Of a stretch of 64,000 bases of DNA, positions 37,301 to 52,300 are shown piece by piece. The DNA comes from Prostheceraeus crozeri (Eukaryota; Platyhelminthes; Polycladida; Euryleptidae). Where the stretch lies: assembly GCA_907163375.1 (NCBI GenBank), contig CAJQUW010005739.1, forward strand, positions 62,001 to 126,000. Direction: 5' to 3'. The first letter of the stretch is position 1, and every line of letters begins with the position of its first letter. A program made the translations under genes and the position numbers. The notes below the pieces were generated by a model. That model was not told the DNA's origin, made no database searches, and was given only the letters and a program-made list of their open reading frames with translations.

Positions 37301-40300
37301 AAAACGACAGAGTTAGAATTTTGGACGTTTTGGGCTCTAGCGTCAAAACGAAGCATCGGATTGGAAAACGGATTTCAGATTTGGAATCAGCATGAAATTC
37401 TCTATCAACATGGTGAGTTTCAAGTCAATCGGAGAGAAAAGATTTTCAACATTTTTCGAAAAAACGACAGAGTTAGAATTTTGGACGTTTTGGGCTCTAG
37501 CGTCAAAACGAAGCATCGGATGGGAAAACGGAGGCCAGATTCGGATTCAGCGTGAAATTCTGCATCGGTATGGTGAATTTGAAAGCAATCGGAGAGAAAA
37601 AATTTTCGCTGACGTCCCCCCCCCCCGGCACCGACCTTCCAACTTTGCTTCCAGTGGACGGATTTTGTCGTGCAATAGGTCGTTTGAAAGCTAAGAGTGA
37701 GACAAATTCACTGAAAGAATCGGCTTGTTCATATCGGTCTTCGTTTAGATGTGAAACGCCATTTAAGATTTTGGGACATTGGCGAAAAACGACAGAGTTA
37801 GAATTTTGGACGTTTTGGGCTCTAGCGTCAAAACGAAGCATCGGATTGGAAAACGGATTTCAGATTTGGAATCAGCATGAAATTCTCTATCAACATGGTG
37901 AGTTTCAAGTCAATCGGAGAGAAAAGATTTTCAACATTTTTCGAAAAAACGACAGAGTTAGAATTTTGGACGTTTTGGGCTGTAGCGCCAAAACGAAGCA
38001 TCGGATGGGAAAACGGAGGCCAGATTCGGATTCAGCGTGAAATTCTGCATCGGTATGGTGAATTTGAAAGCAATCGGAGAGAAAAAATTTTCGCTGACGT
38101 CCCCCCCCCCGGCACCGACCTTCCAACTTTGCTTCCAGTGGACGGATTTTGTCGTGCAATAGGTCGTTTGAAAGCTAAGAGTGAGACAAATTCACTGAAA
38201 GAATCGGCTTGTTCATATCGGTCTTCGTTTAGATGTGAAACGCCATTTAAGATTTTGGGACATTGGCGAAAAACGACAGAGTTAGAATTTTGGACGTTTT
38301 GGGCTCTAGCGTCAAAACGAAGCATCGGATTGGAAAACGGATTTCAGATTTGGAATCAGCATGAAATTCTCTATCAACATGGTGAGTTTCAAGTCAATCG
38401 GAGAGAAAAAATTTTCAACATTTTTCGAAAAAACGACAGAGTTAGAATTTTGGACGTTTTGGGCTGTAGCGCCAAAACGAAGCATCGGATGGGAAAACGG
38501 AGGCCAGATTCGGATTCAGCGTGAAATTCTGCATCGGTATGGTGAATTTGAAAGCAATCGGAGAGAAAAAATTTTCGCTGACGTCCCCCCCCCCGGCACC
38601 GACCTTCCAACTTTGCTTCCAGTGGACGGATTTTGTCGTGCAATAGGTCGTTTGAAAGCTAAGAGTGAGACAAATTCACTGAAAGAATCGGCTTGTTCAT
38701 ATCGGTCTTCGTTTAGATGTGAAACGCCATTTAAGATTTTGGGACATTGGCGAAAAACGACAGAGTTAGAATTTTGGACGTTTTGGGCTCTAGCGTCAAA
38801 ACGAAGCATCGGATTGGAAAACGGATTTCAGATTTGGAATCAGCATGAAATTCTCTATCAACATGGTGAGTTTCAAGTCAATCGGAGAGAAAAAATTTTC
38901 AACATTTTTCGAAAAAACGACAGAGTTAGAATTTTGGACGTTTTGGGCTGTAGCGCCAAAACGAAGCATCGGATGGGAAAACGGAGGCCAGATTCGGATT
39001 CAGCGTGAAATTCTGCATCGGTATGGTGAATTTGAAAGCAATCGGAGAGAAAAAATTTTCGCTGACGTCCCCCCCCCCGGCACCGACCTTCCAACTTTGC
39101 TTCCAGTGGACGGATTTTGTCGTGCAATAGGTCGTTTGAAAGCTAAGAGTGAGACAAATTCACTGAAAGAATCGGCTTGTTCATATCGGTCTTCGTTTAG
39201 ATGTGAAACGCCATTTAAGATTTTGGGACATTGGCGAAAAACGACAGAGTTAGAATTTTGGACGTTTTGGGCTCTAGCGTCAAAACGAAGCATCGGATTG
39301 GAAAACGGATTTCAGATTTGGAATCAGCATGAAATTCTCTATCAACATGGTGAGTTTCAAGTCAATCGGAGAGAAAAGATTTTCAACATTTTTCGAAAAA
39401 ACGACAGAGTTAGAATTTTGGACGTTTTGGGCTGTAGCGCCAAAACGAAGCATCGGATGGGAAAACGGAGGCCAGATTCGGATTCAGCGTGAAATTCTGC
39501 ATCGGTATGGTGAATTTGAAAGCAATCGGAGAGAAAAAATTTTCGCTGACGTCCCCCCCCCCGGCACCGACCTTCCAACTTTGCTTCCAGTGGACGGATT
39601 TTGTCGTGCAATAGGTCGTTTGAAAGCTAAGAGTGAGACAAATTCACTGAAAGAATCGGCTTGTTCATATCGGTCTTCGTTTAGATGTGAAACGCCATTT
39701 AAGATTTTGGGACATTGGCGAAAAACGACAGAGTTAGAATTTTGGACGTTTTGGGCTCTAGCGTCAAAACGAAGCATCGGATTGGAAAACGGATTTCAGA
39801 TTTGGAATCAGCATGAAATTCTCTATCAACATGGTGAGTTTCAAGTCAATCGGAGAGAAAAAATTTTCAACATTTTTCGAAAAAACGACAGAGTTAGAAT
39901 TTTGGACGTTTTGGGCTGTAGCGCCAAAACGAAGCATCGGATGGGAAAACGGAGGCCAGATTCGGATTCAGCGTGAAATTCTGCATCGGTATGGTGAATT
40001 TGAAAGCAATCGGAGAGAAAAAATTTTCGCTGACGTCCCCCCCCCCGGCACCGACCTTCCAACTTTGCTTCCAGTGGACGGATTTTGTCGTGCAATAGGT
40101 CGTTTGAAAGCTAAGAGTGAGACAAATTCACTGAAAGAATCGGCTTGTTCATATCGGTCTTCGTTTAGATGTGAAACGCCATTTAAGATTTTGGGACATT
40201 GGCGAAAAACGACAGAGTTAGAATTTTGGACGTTTTGGGCTCTAGCGTCAAAACGAAGCATCGGATTGGAAAACGGATTTCAGATTTGGAATCAGCATGA

Positions 40301-43300
40301 AATTCTCTATCAACATGGTGAGTTTCAAGTCAATCGGAGAGAAAAAATTTTCAACATTTTTCGAAAAAACGACAGAGTTAGAATTTTGGACGTTTTGGGC
40401 TGTAGCGCCAAAACGAAGCATCGGATGGGAAAACGGAGGCCAGATTCGGATTCAGCGTGAAATTCTGCATCGGTATGGTGAATTTGAAAGCAATCGGAGA
40501 GAAAAAATTTTCGCTGACGTCCCCCCCCCCGGCACCGACCTTCCAACTTTGCTTCCAGTGGACGGATTTTGTCGTGCAATAGGTCGTTTGAAAGCTAAGA
40601 GTGAGACAAATTCACTGAAAGAATCGGCTTGTTCATATCGGTCTTCGTTTAGATGTGAAACGCCATTTAAGATTTTGGGACATTGGCGAAAAACGACAGA
40701 GTTAGAATTTTGGACGTTTTGGGCTCTAGCGTCAAAACGAAGCATCGGATTGGAAAACGGATTTCAGATTTGGAATCAGCATGAAATTCTCTATCAACAT
40801 GGTGAGTTTCAAGTCAATCGGAGAGAAAAAATTTTCAACATTTTTCGAAAAAACGACAGAGTTAGAATTTTGGACGTTTTGGGCTGTAGCGCCAAAACGA
40901 AGCATCGGATGGGAAAACGGAGGCCAGATTCGGATTCAGCGTGAAATTCTGCATCGGTATGGTGAATTTGAAAGCAATCGGAGAGAAAAAATTTTCGCTG
41001 ACGGCCCCCCCCCCGGCACCGACCTTCCAACTTTGCTTCCAGTGGACGGATTTTGTCGTGCAATAGGTCGTTTGAAAGCTAAGAGTGAGACAAATTCACT
41101 GAAAGAATCGGCTTGTTCATATCGGTCTTCGTTTAGATGTGAAACGCCATTTAAGATTTTGGGACATTGGCGAAAAACGACAGAGTTAGAATTTTGGACG
41201 TTTTGGGCTCTAGCGTCAAAACGAAGCATCGGATTGGAAAACGGATTTCAGATTTGGAATCAGCATGAAATTCTCTATCAACATGGTGAGTTTCAAGTCA
41301 ATCGGAGAGAAAAAATTTTCAACATTTTTCGAAAAAACGACAGAGTTAGAATTTTGGACGTTTTGGGCTGTAGCGCCAAAACGAAGCATCGGATGGGAAA
41401 ACGGAGGCCAGATTCGGATTCAGCGTGAAATTCTGCATCGGTATGGTGAATTTGAAAGCAATCGGAGAGAAAAAATTTTCGCTGACGTCCCCCCCCCCGG
41501 CACCGACCTTCCAACTTTGCTTCCAGTGGACGGATTTTGTCGTGCAATAGGTCGTTTGAAAGCTAAGAGTGAGACAAATTCACTGAAAGAATCGGCTTGT
41601 TCATATCGGTCTTCGTTTAGATGTGAAACGCCATTTAAGATTTTGGGACATTGGCGAAAAACGACAGAGTTAGAATTTTGGACGTTTTGGGCTCTAGCGT
41701 CAAAACGAAGCATCGGATTGGAAAACGGATTTCAGATTTGGAATCAGCATGAAATTCTCTATCAACATGGTGAGTTTCAAGTCAATCGGAGAGAAAAAAT
41801 TTTCAACATTTTTCGAAAAAACGACAGAGTTAGAATTTTGGTCGTTTTGGGCTGTAGCGCCAAAACGAAGCATCGGATGGGAAAACGGAGGCCAGATTCG
41901 GATTCAGCGTGAAATTCTGCATCGGTATGGTGAATTTGAAAGCAATCGGAGAGAAAAAATTTTCGCTGACGTCCCCCCCCCCGGCACCGACCTTCCAACT
42001 TTGCTTCCAGTGGACGGATTTTGTCGTGCAATAGGTCGTTTGAAAGCTAAGAGTGAGACAAATTCACTGAAAGAATCGGCTTGTTCATATCGGTCTTCGT
42101 TTAGATGTGAAACGCCATTTAAGATTTTGGGACATTGGCGAAAAACGACAGAGTTAGAATTTTGGACGTTTTGGGCTCTAGCGTCAAAACGAAGCATCGG
42201 ATTGGAAAACGGATTTCAGATTTGGAATCAGCATGAAATTCTCTATCAACATGGTGAGTTTCAAGTCAATCGGAGAGAAAAAATTTTCAACATTTTTCGA
42301 AAAAACGACAGAGTTAGAATTTTGGACGTTTTGGGCTGTAGCGCCAAAACGAAGCATCGGATGGGAAAACGGAGGCCAGATTCGGATTCAGCGTGAAATT
42401 CTGCATCGGTATGGTGAATTTGAAAGCAATCGGAGAGAAAAAATTTTCGCTGACGTCCCCCCCCCCGGCACCGACCTTCCAACTTTGCTTCCAGTGGACG
42501 GATTTTGTCGTGCAATAGGTCGTTTGAAAGCTAAGAGTGAGACAAATTCACTGAAAGAATCGGCTTGTTCATATCGGTCTTCGTTTAGATGTGAAACGCC
42601 ATTTAAGATTTTGGGACATTGGCGAAAAACGACAGAGTTAGAATTTTGGACGTTTTGGGCTCTAGCGTCAAAACGAAGCATCGGATTGGAAAACGGATTT
42701 CAGATTTGGAATCAGCATGAAATTCTCTATCAACATGGTGAGTTTCAAGTCAATCGGAGAGAAAAAATTTTCAACATTTTTCGAAAAAACGACAGAGTTA
42801 GAATTTTGGACGTTTTGGGCTGTAGCGCCAAAACGAAGCATCGGATGGGAAAACGGAGGCCAGATTCGGATTCAGCGTGAAATTCTGCATCGGTATGGTG
42901 AATTTGAAAGCAATCGGAGAGAAAAAATTTTCGCTGACGTCCCCCCCCCCGGCACCGACCTTCCAACTTTGCTTCCAGTGGACGGATTTTGTCGTGCAAT
43001 AGGTCGTTTGAAAGCTAAGAGTGAGACAAATTCACTGAAAGAATCGGCTTGTTCATATCGGTCTTCGTTTAGATGTGAAACGCCATTTAAGATTTTGGGA
43101 CATTGGCGAAAAACGACAGAGTTAGAATTTTGGACGTTTTGGGCTCTAGCGTCAAAACGAAGCATCGGATTGGAAAACGGATTTCAGATTTGGAATCAGC
43201 ATGAAATTCTCTATCAACATGGTGAGTTTCAAGTCAATCGGAGAGAAAAAATTTTCAACATTTTTCGAAAAAACGACAGAGTTAGAATTTTGGACGTTTT

Positions 43301-46300
43301 GGGCTGTAGCGCCAAAACGAAGCATCGGATGGGAAAACGGAGGCCAGATTCGGATTCAGCGTGAAATTCTGCATCGGTATGGTGAATTTGAAAGCAATCG
43401 GAGAGAAAAAATTTTCGCTGACGTCCCCCCCCCCGGCACCGACCTTCCAACTTTGCTTCCAGTGGACGGATTTTGTCGTGCAATAGGTCGTTTGAAAGCT
43501 AAGAGTGAGACAAATTCACTGAAAGAATCGGCTTGTTCATATCGGTCTTCGTTTAGATGTGAAACGCCATTTAAGATTTTGGGACATTGGCGAAAAACGA
43601 CAGAGTTAGAATTTTGGACGTTTTGGGCTCTAGCGTCAAAACGAAGCATCGGATTGGAAAACGGATTTCAGATTTGGAATCAGCATGAAATTCTCTATCA
43701 ACATGGTGAGTTTCAAGTCAATCGGAGAGAAAAGATTTTCAACATTTTTCGAAAAAACGACAGAGTTAGAATTTTGGACGTTTTGGGCTCTAGCGTCAAA
43801 ACGAAGCATCGGATGGGAAAACGGAGGCCAGATTCGGATTCAGCGTGAAATTCTGCATCGGTATGGTGAATTTGAAAGCAATCGGAGAGAAAAAATTTTC
43901 GCTGACGTCCCCCCCCCCGGCACCGACCTTCCAACTTTGCTTCCAGTGGACGGATTTTGTCGTGCAATAGGTCGTTTGAAAGCTAAGAGTGAGACAAATT
44001 CACTGAAAGAATCGGCTTGTTCATATCGGTCTTCGTTTAGATGTGAAACGCCATTTAAGATTTTGGGACATTGGCGAAAAACGACAGAGTTAGAATTTTG
44101 GACGTTTTGGGCTCTAGCGTCAAAACGAAGCATCGGATTGGAAAACGGATTTCAGATTTGGAATCAGCATGAAATTCTCTATCAACATGGTGAGTTTCAA
44201 GTCAATCGGAGAGAAAAGATTTTCAACATTTTTCGAAAAAACGACAGAGTTAGAATTTTGGACGTTTTGGGCTGTAGCGCCAAAACGAAGCATCGGATGG
44301 GAAAACGGAGGCCAGATTCGGATTCAGCGTGAAATTCTGCATCGGTATGGTGAATTTGAAAGCAATCGGAGAGAAAAAATTTTCGCTGACGTCCCCCCCC
44401 CCGGCACCGACCTTCCAACTTTGCTTCCAGTGGACGGATTTTGTCGTGCAATAGGTCGTTTGAAAGCTAAGAGTGAGACAAATTCACTGAAAGAATCGGC
44501 TTGTTCATATCGGTCTTCGTTTAGATGTGAAACGCCATTTAAGATTTTGGGACATTGGCGAAAAACGACAGAGTTAGAATTTTGGACGTTTTGGGCTCTA
44601 GCGTCAAAACGAAGCATCGGATTGGAAAACGGATTTCAGATTTGGAATCAGCATGAAATTCTCTATCAACATGGTGAGTTTCAAGTCAATCGGAGAGAAA
44701 AAATTTTCAACATTTTTCGAAAAAACGACAGAGTTAGAATTTTGGTCGTTTTGGGCTGTAGCGCCAAAACGAAGCATCGGATGGGAAAACGGAGGCCAGA
44801 TTCGGATTCAGCGTGAAATTCTGCATCGGTATGGTGAATTTGAAAGCAATCGGAGAGAAAAAATTTTCGCTGACGTCCCCCCCCCCGGCACCGACCTTCC
44901 AACTTTGCTTCCAGTGGACGGATTTTGTCGTGCAATAGGTCGTTTGAAAGCTAAGAGTGAGACAAATTCACTGAAAGAATCGGCTTGTTCATATCGGTCT
45001 TCGTTTAGATGTGAAACGCCATTTAAGATTTTGGGACATTGGCGAAAAACGACAGAGTTAGAATTTTGGACGTTTTGGGCTCTAGCGTCAAAACGAAGCA
45101 TCGGATTGGAAAACGGATTTCAGATTTGGAATCAGCATGAAATTCTCTATCAACATGGTGAGTTTCAAGTCAATCGGAGAGAAAAGATTTTCAACATTTT
45201 TCGAAAAAACGACAGAGTTAGAATTTTGGTCGTTTTGGGCTGTAGCGCCAAAACGAAGCATCGGATGGGAAAACGGAGGCCAGATTCGGATTCAGCGTGA
45301 AATTCTGCATCGGTATGGTGAATTTGAAAGCAATCGGAGAGAAAAAATTTTCGCTGACGTCCCCCCCCCCGGCACCGACCTTCCAACTTTGCTTCCAGTG
45401 GACGGATTTTGTCGTGCAATAGGTCGTTTGAAAGCTAAGAGTGAGACAAATTCACTGAAAGAATCGGCTTGTTCATATCGGTCTTCGTTTAGATGTGAAA
45501 CGCCATTTAAGATTTTGGGACATTGGCGAAAAACGACAGAGTTAGAATTTTGGACGTTTTGGGCTCTAGCGTCAAAACGAAGCATCGGATTGGAAAACGG
45601 ATTTCAGATTTGGAATCAGCATGAAATTCTCTATCAACATGGTGAGTTTCAAGTCAATCGGAGAGAAAAGATTTTCAACATTTTTCGAAAAAACGACAGA
45701 GTTAGAATTTTGGTCGTTTTGGGCTGTAGCGCCAAAACGAAGCATCGGATGGGAAAACGGAGGCCAGATTCGGATTCAGCGTGAAATTCTGCATCGGTAT
45801 GGTGAATTTGAAAGCAATCGGAGAGAAAAAATTTTCGCTGACGTCCCCCCCCCCCGGCACCGACCTTCCAACTTTGCTTCCAGTGGACGGATTTTGTCGT
45901 GCAATAGGTCGTTTGAAAGCTAAGAGTGAGACAAATTCACTGAAAGAATCGGCTTGTTCATATCGGTCTTCGTTTAGATGTGAAACGCCATTTAAGATTT
46001 TGGGACATTGGCGAAAAACGACAGAGTTAGAATTTTGGACGTTTTGGGCTCTAGCGTCAAAACGAAGCATCGGATTGGAAAACGGATTTCAGATTTGGAA
46101 TCAGCATGAAATTCTCTATCAACATGGTGAGTTTCAAGTCAATCGGAGAGAAAAGATTTTCAACATTTTTCGAAAAAACGACAGAGTTAGAATTTTGGTC
46201 GTTTTGGGCTGTAGCGCCAAAACGAAGCATCGGATGGGAAAACGGAGGCCAGATTCGGATTCAGCGTGAAATTCTGCATCGGTATGGTGAATTTGAAAGC

Positions 46301-49300
46301 AATCGGAGAGAAAAAATTTTCGCTGACGTCCCCCCCCCCCGGCACCGACCTTCCAACTTTGCTTCCAGTGGACGGATTTTGTCGTGCAATAGGTCGTTTG
46401 AAAGCTAAGAGTGAGACAAATTCACTGAAAGAATCGGCTTGTTCATATCGGTCTTCGTTTAGATGTGAAACGCCATTTAAGATTTTGGGACATTGGCGAA
46501 AAACGACAGAGTTAGAATTTTGGACGTTTTGGGCTCTAGCGTCAAAACGAAGCATCGGATTGGAAAACGGATTTCAGATTTGGAATCAGCATGAAATTCT
46601 CTATCAACATGGTGATTTTCAAGTCAATCGGAGAGAAAAGATTTTCAACATTTTTCGAAAAAACGACAGAGTTAGAATTTTGGTCGTTTTGGGCTGTAGC
46701 GCCAAAACGAAGCATCGGATGGGAAAACGGAGGCCAGATTCGGATTCAGCGTGAAATTCTGCATCGGTATGGTGAATTTGAAAGCAATCGGAGAGAAAAA
46801 ATTTTCGCTGACGTCCCCCCCCCCCGGCACCGACCTTCCAACTTTGCTTCCAGTGGACGGATTTTGTCGTGCAATAGGTCGTTTGAAAGCTAAGAGTGAG
46901 ACAAATTCACTGAAAGAATCGGCTTGTTCATATCGGTCTTCGTTTAGATGTGAAACGCCATTTAAGATTTTGGGACATTGGCGAAAAACGACAGAGTTAG
47001 AATTTTGGACGTTTTGGGCTCTAGCGTCAAAACGAAGCATCGGATTGGAAAACGGATTTCAGATTTGGAATCAGCATGAAATTCTCTATCAACATGGTGA
47101 GTTTCAAGTCAATCGGAGAGAAAAGATTTTCAACATTTTTCGAAAAAACGACAGAGTTAGAATTTTGGTCGTTTTGGGCTGTAGCGCCAAAACGAAGCAT
47201 CGGATGGGAAAACGGAGGCCAGATTCGGATTCAGCGTGAAATTCTGCATCGGTATGGTGAATTTGAAAGCAATCGGAGAGAAAAAATTTTCGCTGACGTC
47301 CCCCCCCCCGGCACCGACCTTCCAACTTTGCTTCCAGTGGACGGATTTTGTCGTGCAATAGGTCGTTTGAAAGCTAAGAGTGAGACAAATTCACTGAAAG
47401 AATCGGCTTGTTCATATCGGTCTTCGTTTAGATGTGAAACGCCATTTAAGATTTTGGGACATTGGCGAAAAACGACAGAGTTAGAATTTTGGACGTTTTG
47501 GGCTCTAGCGTCAAAACGAAGCATCGGATTGGAAAACGGATTTCAGATTTGGAATCAGCATGAAATTCTCTATCAACATGGTGAGTTTCAAGTCAATCGG
47601 AGAGAAAAGATTTTCAACATTTTTCGAAAAAACGACAGAGTTAGAATTTTGGTCGTTTTGGGCTGTAGCGCCAAAACGAAGCATCGGATGGGAAAACGGA
47701 GGCCAGATTCGGATTCAGCGTGAAATTCTGCATCGGTATGGTGAATTTGAAAGCAATCGGAGAGAAAAAATTTTCGCTGACGTCCCCCCCCCCGGCACCG
47801 ACCTTCCAACTTTGCTTCCAGTGGACGGATTTTGTCGTGCAATAGGTCGTTTGAAAGCTAAGAGTGAGACAAATTCACTGAAAGAATCGGCTTGTTCATA
47901 TCGGTCTTCGTTTAGATGTGAAACGCCATTTAAGATTTTGGGACATTGGCGAAAAACGACAGAGTTAGAATTTTGGACGTTTTGGGCTCTAGCGTCAAAA
48001 CGAAGCATCGGATTGGAAAACGGATTTCAGATTTGGAATCAGCATGAAATTCTCTATCAACATGGTGAGTTTCAAGTCAATCGGAGAGAAAAGATTTTCA
48101 ACATTTTTCGAAAAAACGACAGAGTTAGAATTTTGGTCGTTTTGGGCTGTAGCGCCAAAACGAAGCATCGGATGGGAAAACGGAGGCCAGATTCGGATTC
48201 AGCGTGAAATTCTGCATCGGTATGGTGAATTTGAAAGCAATCGGAGAGAAAAAATTTTCGCTGACGTCCCCCCCCCCCGGCACCGACCTTCCAACTTTGC
48301 TTCCAGTGGACGGATTTTGTCGTGCAATAGGTCGTTTGAAAGCTAAGAGTGAGACAAATTCACTGAAAGAATCGGCTTGTTCATATCGGTCTTCGTTTAG
48401 ATGTGAAACGCCATTTAAGATTTTGGGACATTGGCGAAAAACGACAGAGTTAGAATTTTGGACGTTTTGGGCTCTAGCGTCAAAACGAAGCATCGGATTG
48501 GAAAACGGATTTCAGATTTGGAATCAGCATGAAATTCTCTATCAACATGGTGAGTTTCAAGTCAATCGGAGAGAAAAGATTTTCAACATTTTTCGAAAAA
48601 ACGACAGAGTTAGAATTTTGGTCGTTTTGGGCTGTAGCGCCAAAACGAAGCATCGGATGGGAAAACGGAGGCCAGATTCGGATTCAGCGTGAAATTCTGC
48701 ATCGGTATGGTGAATTTGAAAGCAATCGGAGAGAAAAAATTTTCGCTGACGTCCCCCCCCCCGGCACCGACCTTCCAACTTTGCTTCCAGTGGACGGATT
48801 TTGTCGTGCAATAGGTCGTTTGAAAGCTAAGAGTGAGACAAATTCACTGAAAGAATCGGCTTGTTCATATCGGTCTTCGTTTAGATGTGAAACGCCATTT
48901 AAGATTTTGGGACATTGGCGAAAAACGACAGAGTTAGAATTTTGGACGTTTTGGGCTCTAGCGTCAAAACGAAGCATCGGATTGGAAAACGGATTTCAGA
49001 TTTGGAATCAGCATGAAATTCTCTATCAACATGGTGAGTTTCAAGTCAATCGGAGAGAAAAGATTTTCAACATTTTTCGAAAAAACGACAGAGTTAGAAT
49101 TTTGGTCGTTTTGGGCTGTAGCGCCAAAACGAAGCATCGGATGGGAAAACGGAGGCCAGATTCGGATTCAGCGTGAAATTCTGCATCGGTATGGTGAATT
49201 TGAAAGCAATCGGAGAGAAAAAATTTTCGCTGACGTCCCCCCCCCCCGGCACCGACCTTCCAACTTTGCTTCCAGTGGACGGATTTTGTCGTGCAATAGG

Positions 49301-52300
49301 TCGTTTGAAAGCTAAGAGTGAGACAAATTCACTGAAAGAATCGGCTTGTTCATATCGGTCTTCGTTTAGATGTGAAACGCCATTTAAGATTTTGGGACAT
49401 TGGCGAAAAACGACAGAGTTAGAATTTTGGACGTTTTGGGCTCTAGCGTCAAAACGAAGCATCGGATTGGAAAACGGATTTCAGATTTGGAATCAGCATG
49501 AAATTCTCTATCAACATGGTGAGTTTCAAGTCAATCGGAGAGAAAAGATTTTCAACATTTTTCGAAAAAACGACAGAGTTAGAATTTTGGTCGTTTTGGG
49601 CTGTAGCGCCAAAACGAAGCATCGGATGGGAAAACGGAGGCCAGATTCGGATTCAGCGTGAAATTCTGCATCGGTATGGTGAATTTGAAAGCAATCGGAG
49701 AGAAAAAATTTTCGCTGACGTCCCCCCCCCCCGGCACCGACCTTCCAACTTTGCTTCCAGTGGACGGATTTTGTCGTGCAATAGGTCGTTTGAAAGCTAA
49801 GAGTGAGACAAATTCACTGAAAGAATCGGCTTGTTCATATCGGTCTTCGTTTAGATGTGAAACGCCATTTAAGATTTTGGGACATTGGCGAAAAACGACA
49901 GAGTTAGAATTTTGGACGTTTTGGGCTCTAGCGTCAAAACGAAGCATCGGATTGGAAAACGGATTTCAGATTTGGAATCAGCATGAAATTCTCTATCAAC
50001 ATGGTGAGTTTCAAGTCAATCGGAGAGAAAAGATTTTCAACATTTTTCGAAAAAACGACAGAGTTAGAATTTTGGTCGTTTTGGGCTGTAGCGCCAAAAC
50101 GAAGCATCGGATGGGAAAACGGAGGCCAGATTCGGATTCAGCGTGAAATTCTGCATCGGTATGGTGAATTTGAAAGCAATCGGAGAGAAAAAATTTTCGC
50201 TGACGTCCCCCCCCCCCGGCACCGACCTTCCAACTTTGCTTCCAGTGGACGGATTTTGTCGTGCAATAGGTCGTTTGAAAGCTAAGAGTGAGACAAATTC
50301 ACTGAAAGAATCGGCTTGTTCATATCGGTCTTCGTTTAGATGTGAAACGCCATTTAAGATTTTGGGACATTGGCGAAAAACGACAGAGTTAGAATTTTGG
50401 ACGTTTTGGGCTCTAGCGTCAAAACGAAGCATCGGATTGGAAAACGGATTTCAGATTTGGAATCAGCATGAAATTCTCTATCAACATGGTGAGTTTCAAG
50501 TCAATCGGAGAGAAAAGATTTTCAACATTTTTCGAAAAAACGACAGAGTTAGAATTTTGGTCGTTTTGGGCTGTAGCGCCAAAACGAAGCATCGGATGGG
50601 AAAACGGAGGCCAGATTCGGATTCAGCGTGAAATTCTGCATCGGTATGGTGAATTTGAAAGCAATCGGAGAGAAAAAATTTTCGCTGACGTCCCCCCCCC
50701 GGCACCGACCTTCCAACTTTGCTTCCAGTGGACGGATTTTGTCGTGCAATAGGTCGTTTGAAAGCTAAGAGTGAGACAAATTCACTGAAAGAATCGGCTT
50801 GTTCATATCGGTCTTCGTTTAGATGTGAAACGCCATTTAAGATTTTGGGACATTGGCGAAAAACGACAGAGTTAGAATTTTGGACGTTTTGGGCTCTAGC
50901 GTCAAAACGAAGCATCGGATTGGAAAACGGATTTCAGATTTGGAATCAGCATGAAATTCTCTATCAACATGGTGAGTTTCAAGTCAATCGGAGAGAAAAG
51001 ATTTTCAACATTTTTCGAAAAAACGACAGAGTTAGAATTTTGGTCGTTTTGGGCTGTAGCGCCAAAACGAAGCATCGGATGGGAAAACGGAGGCCAGATT
51101 CGGATTCAGCGTGAAATTCTGCATCGGTATGGTGAATTTGAAAGCAATCGGAGAGAAAAAATTTTCGCTGACGTCCCCCCCCCCCGGCACCGACCTTCCA
51201 ACTTTGCTTCCAGTGGACGGATTTTGTCGTGCAATAGGTCGTTTGAAAGCTAAGAGTGAGACAAATTCACTGAAAGAATCGGCTTGTTCATATCGGTCTT
51301 CGTTTAGATGTGAAACGCCATTTAAGATTTTGGGACATTGGCGAAAAACGACAGAGTTAGAATTTTGGACGTTTTGGGCTCTAGCGTCAAAACGAAGCAT
51401 CGGATTGGAAAACGGATTTCAGATTTGGAATCAGCATGAAATTCTCTATCAACATGGTGAGTTTCAAGTCAATCGGAGAGAAAAGATTTTCAACATTTTT
51501 CGAAAAAACGACAGAGTTAGAATTTTGGTCGTTTTGGGCTGTAGCGCCAAAACGAAGCATCGGATGGGAAAACGGAGGCCAGATTCGGATTCAGCGTGAA
51601 ATTCTGCATCGGTATGGTGAATTTGAAAGCAATCGGAGAGAAAAAATTTTCGCTGACGTCCCCCCCCCCGGCACCGACCTTCCAACTTTGCTTCCAGTGG
51701 ACGGATTTTGTCGTGCAATAGGTCGTTTGAAAGCTAAGAGTGAGACAAATTCACTGAAAGAATCGGCTTGTTCATATCGGTCTTCGTTTAGATGTGAAAC
51801 GCCATTTAAGATTTTGGGACATTGGCGAAAAACGACAGAGTTAGAATTTTGGACGTTTTGGGCTCTAGCGTCAAAACGAAGCATCGGATTGGAAAACGGA
51901 TTTCAGATTTGGAATCAGCATGAAATTCTCTATCAACATGGTGAGTTTCAAGTCAATCGGAGAGAAAAGATTTTCAACATTTTTCGAAAAAACGACAGAG
52001 TTAGAATTTTGGTCGTTTTGGGCTGTAGCGCCAAAACGAAGCATCGGATGGGAAAACGGAGGCCAGATTCGGATTCAGCGTGAAATTCTGCATCGGTATG
52101 GTGAATTTGAAAGCAATCGGAGAGAAAAAATTTTCGCTGACGTCCCCCCCCCCGGCACCGACCTTCCAACTTTGCTTCCAGTGGACGGATTTTGTCGTGC
52201 AATAGGTCGTTTGAAAGCTAAGAGTGAGACAAATTCACTGAAAGAATCGGCTTGTTCATATCGGTCTTCGTTTAGATGTGAAACGCCATTTAAGATTTTG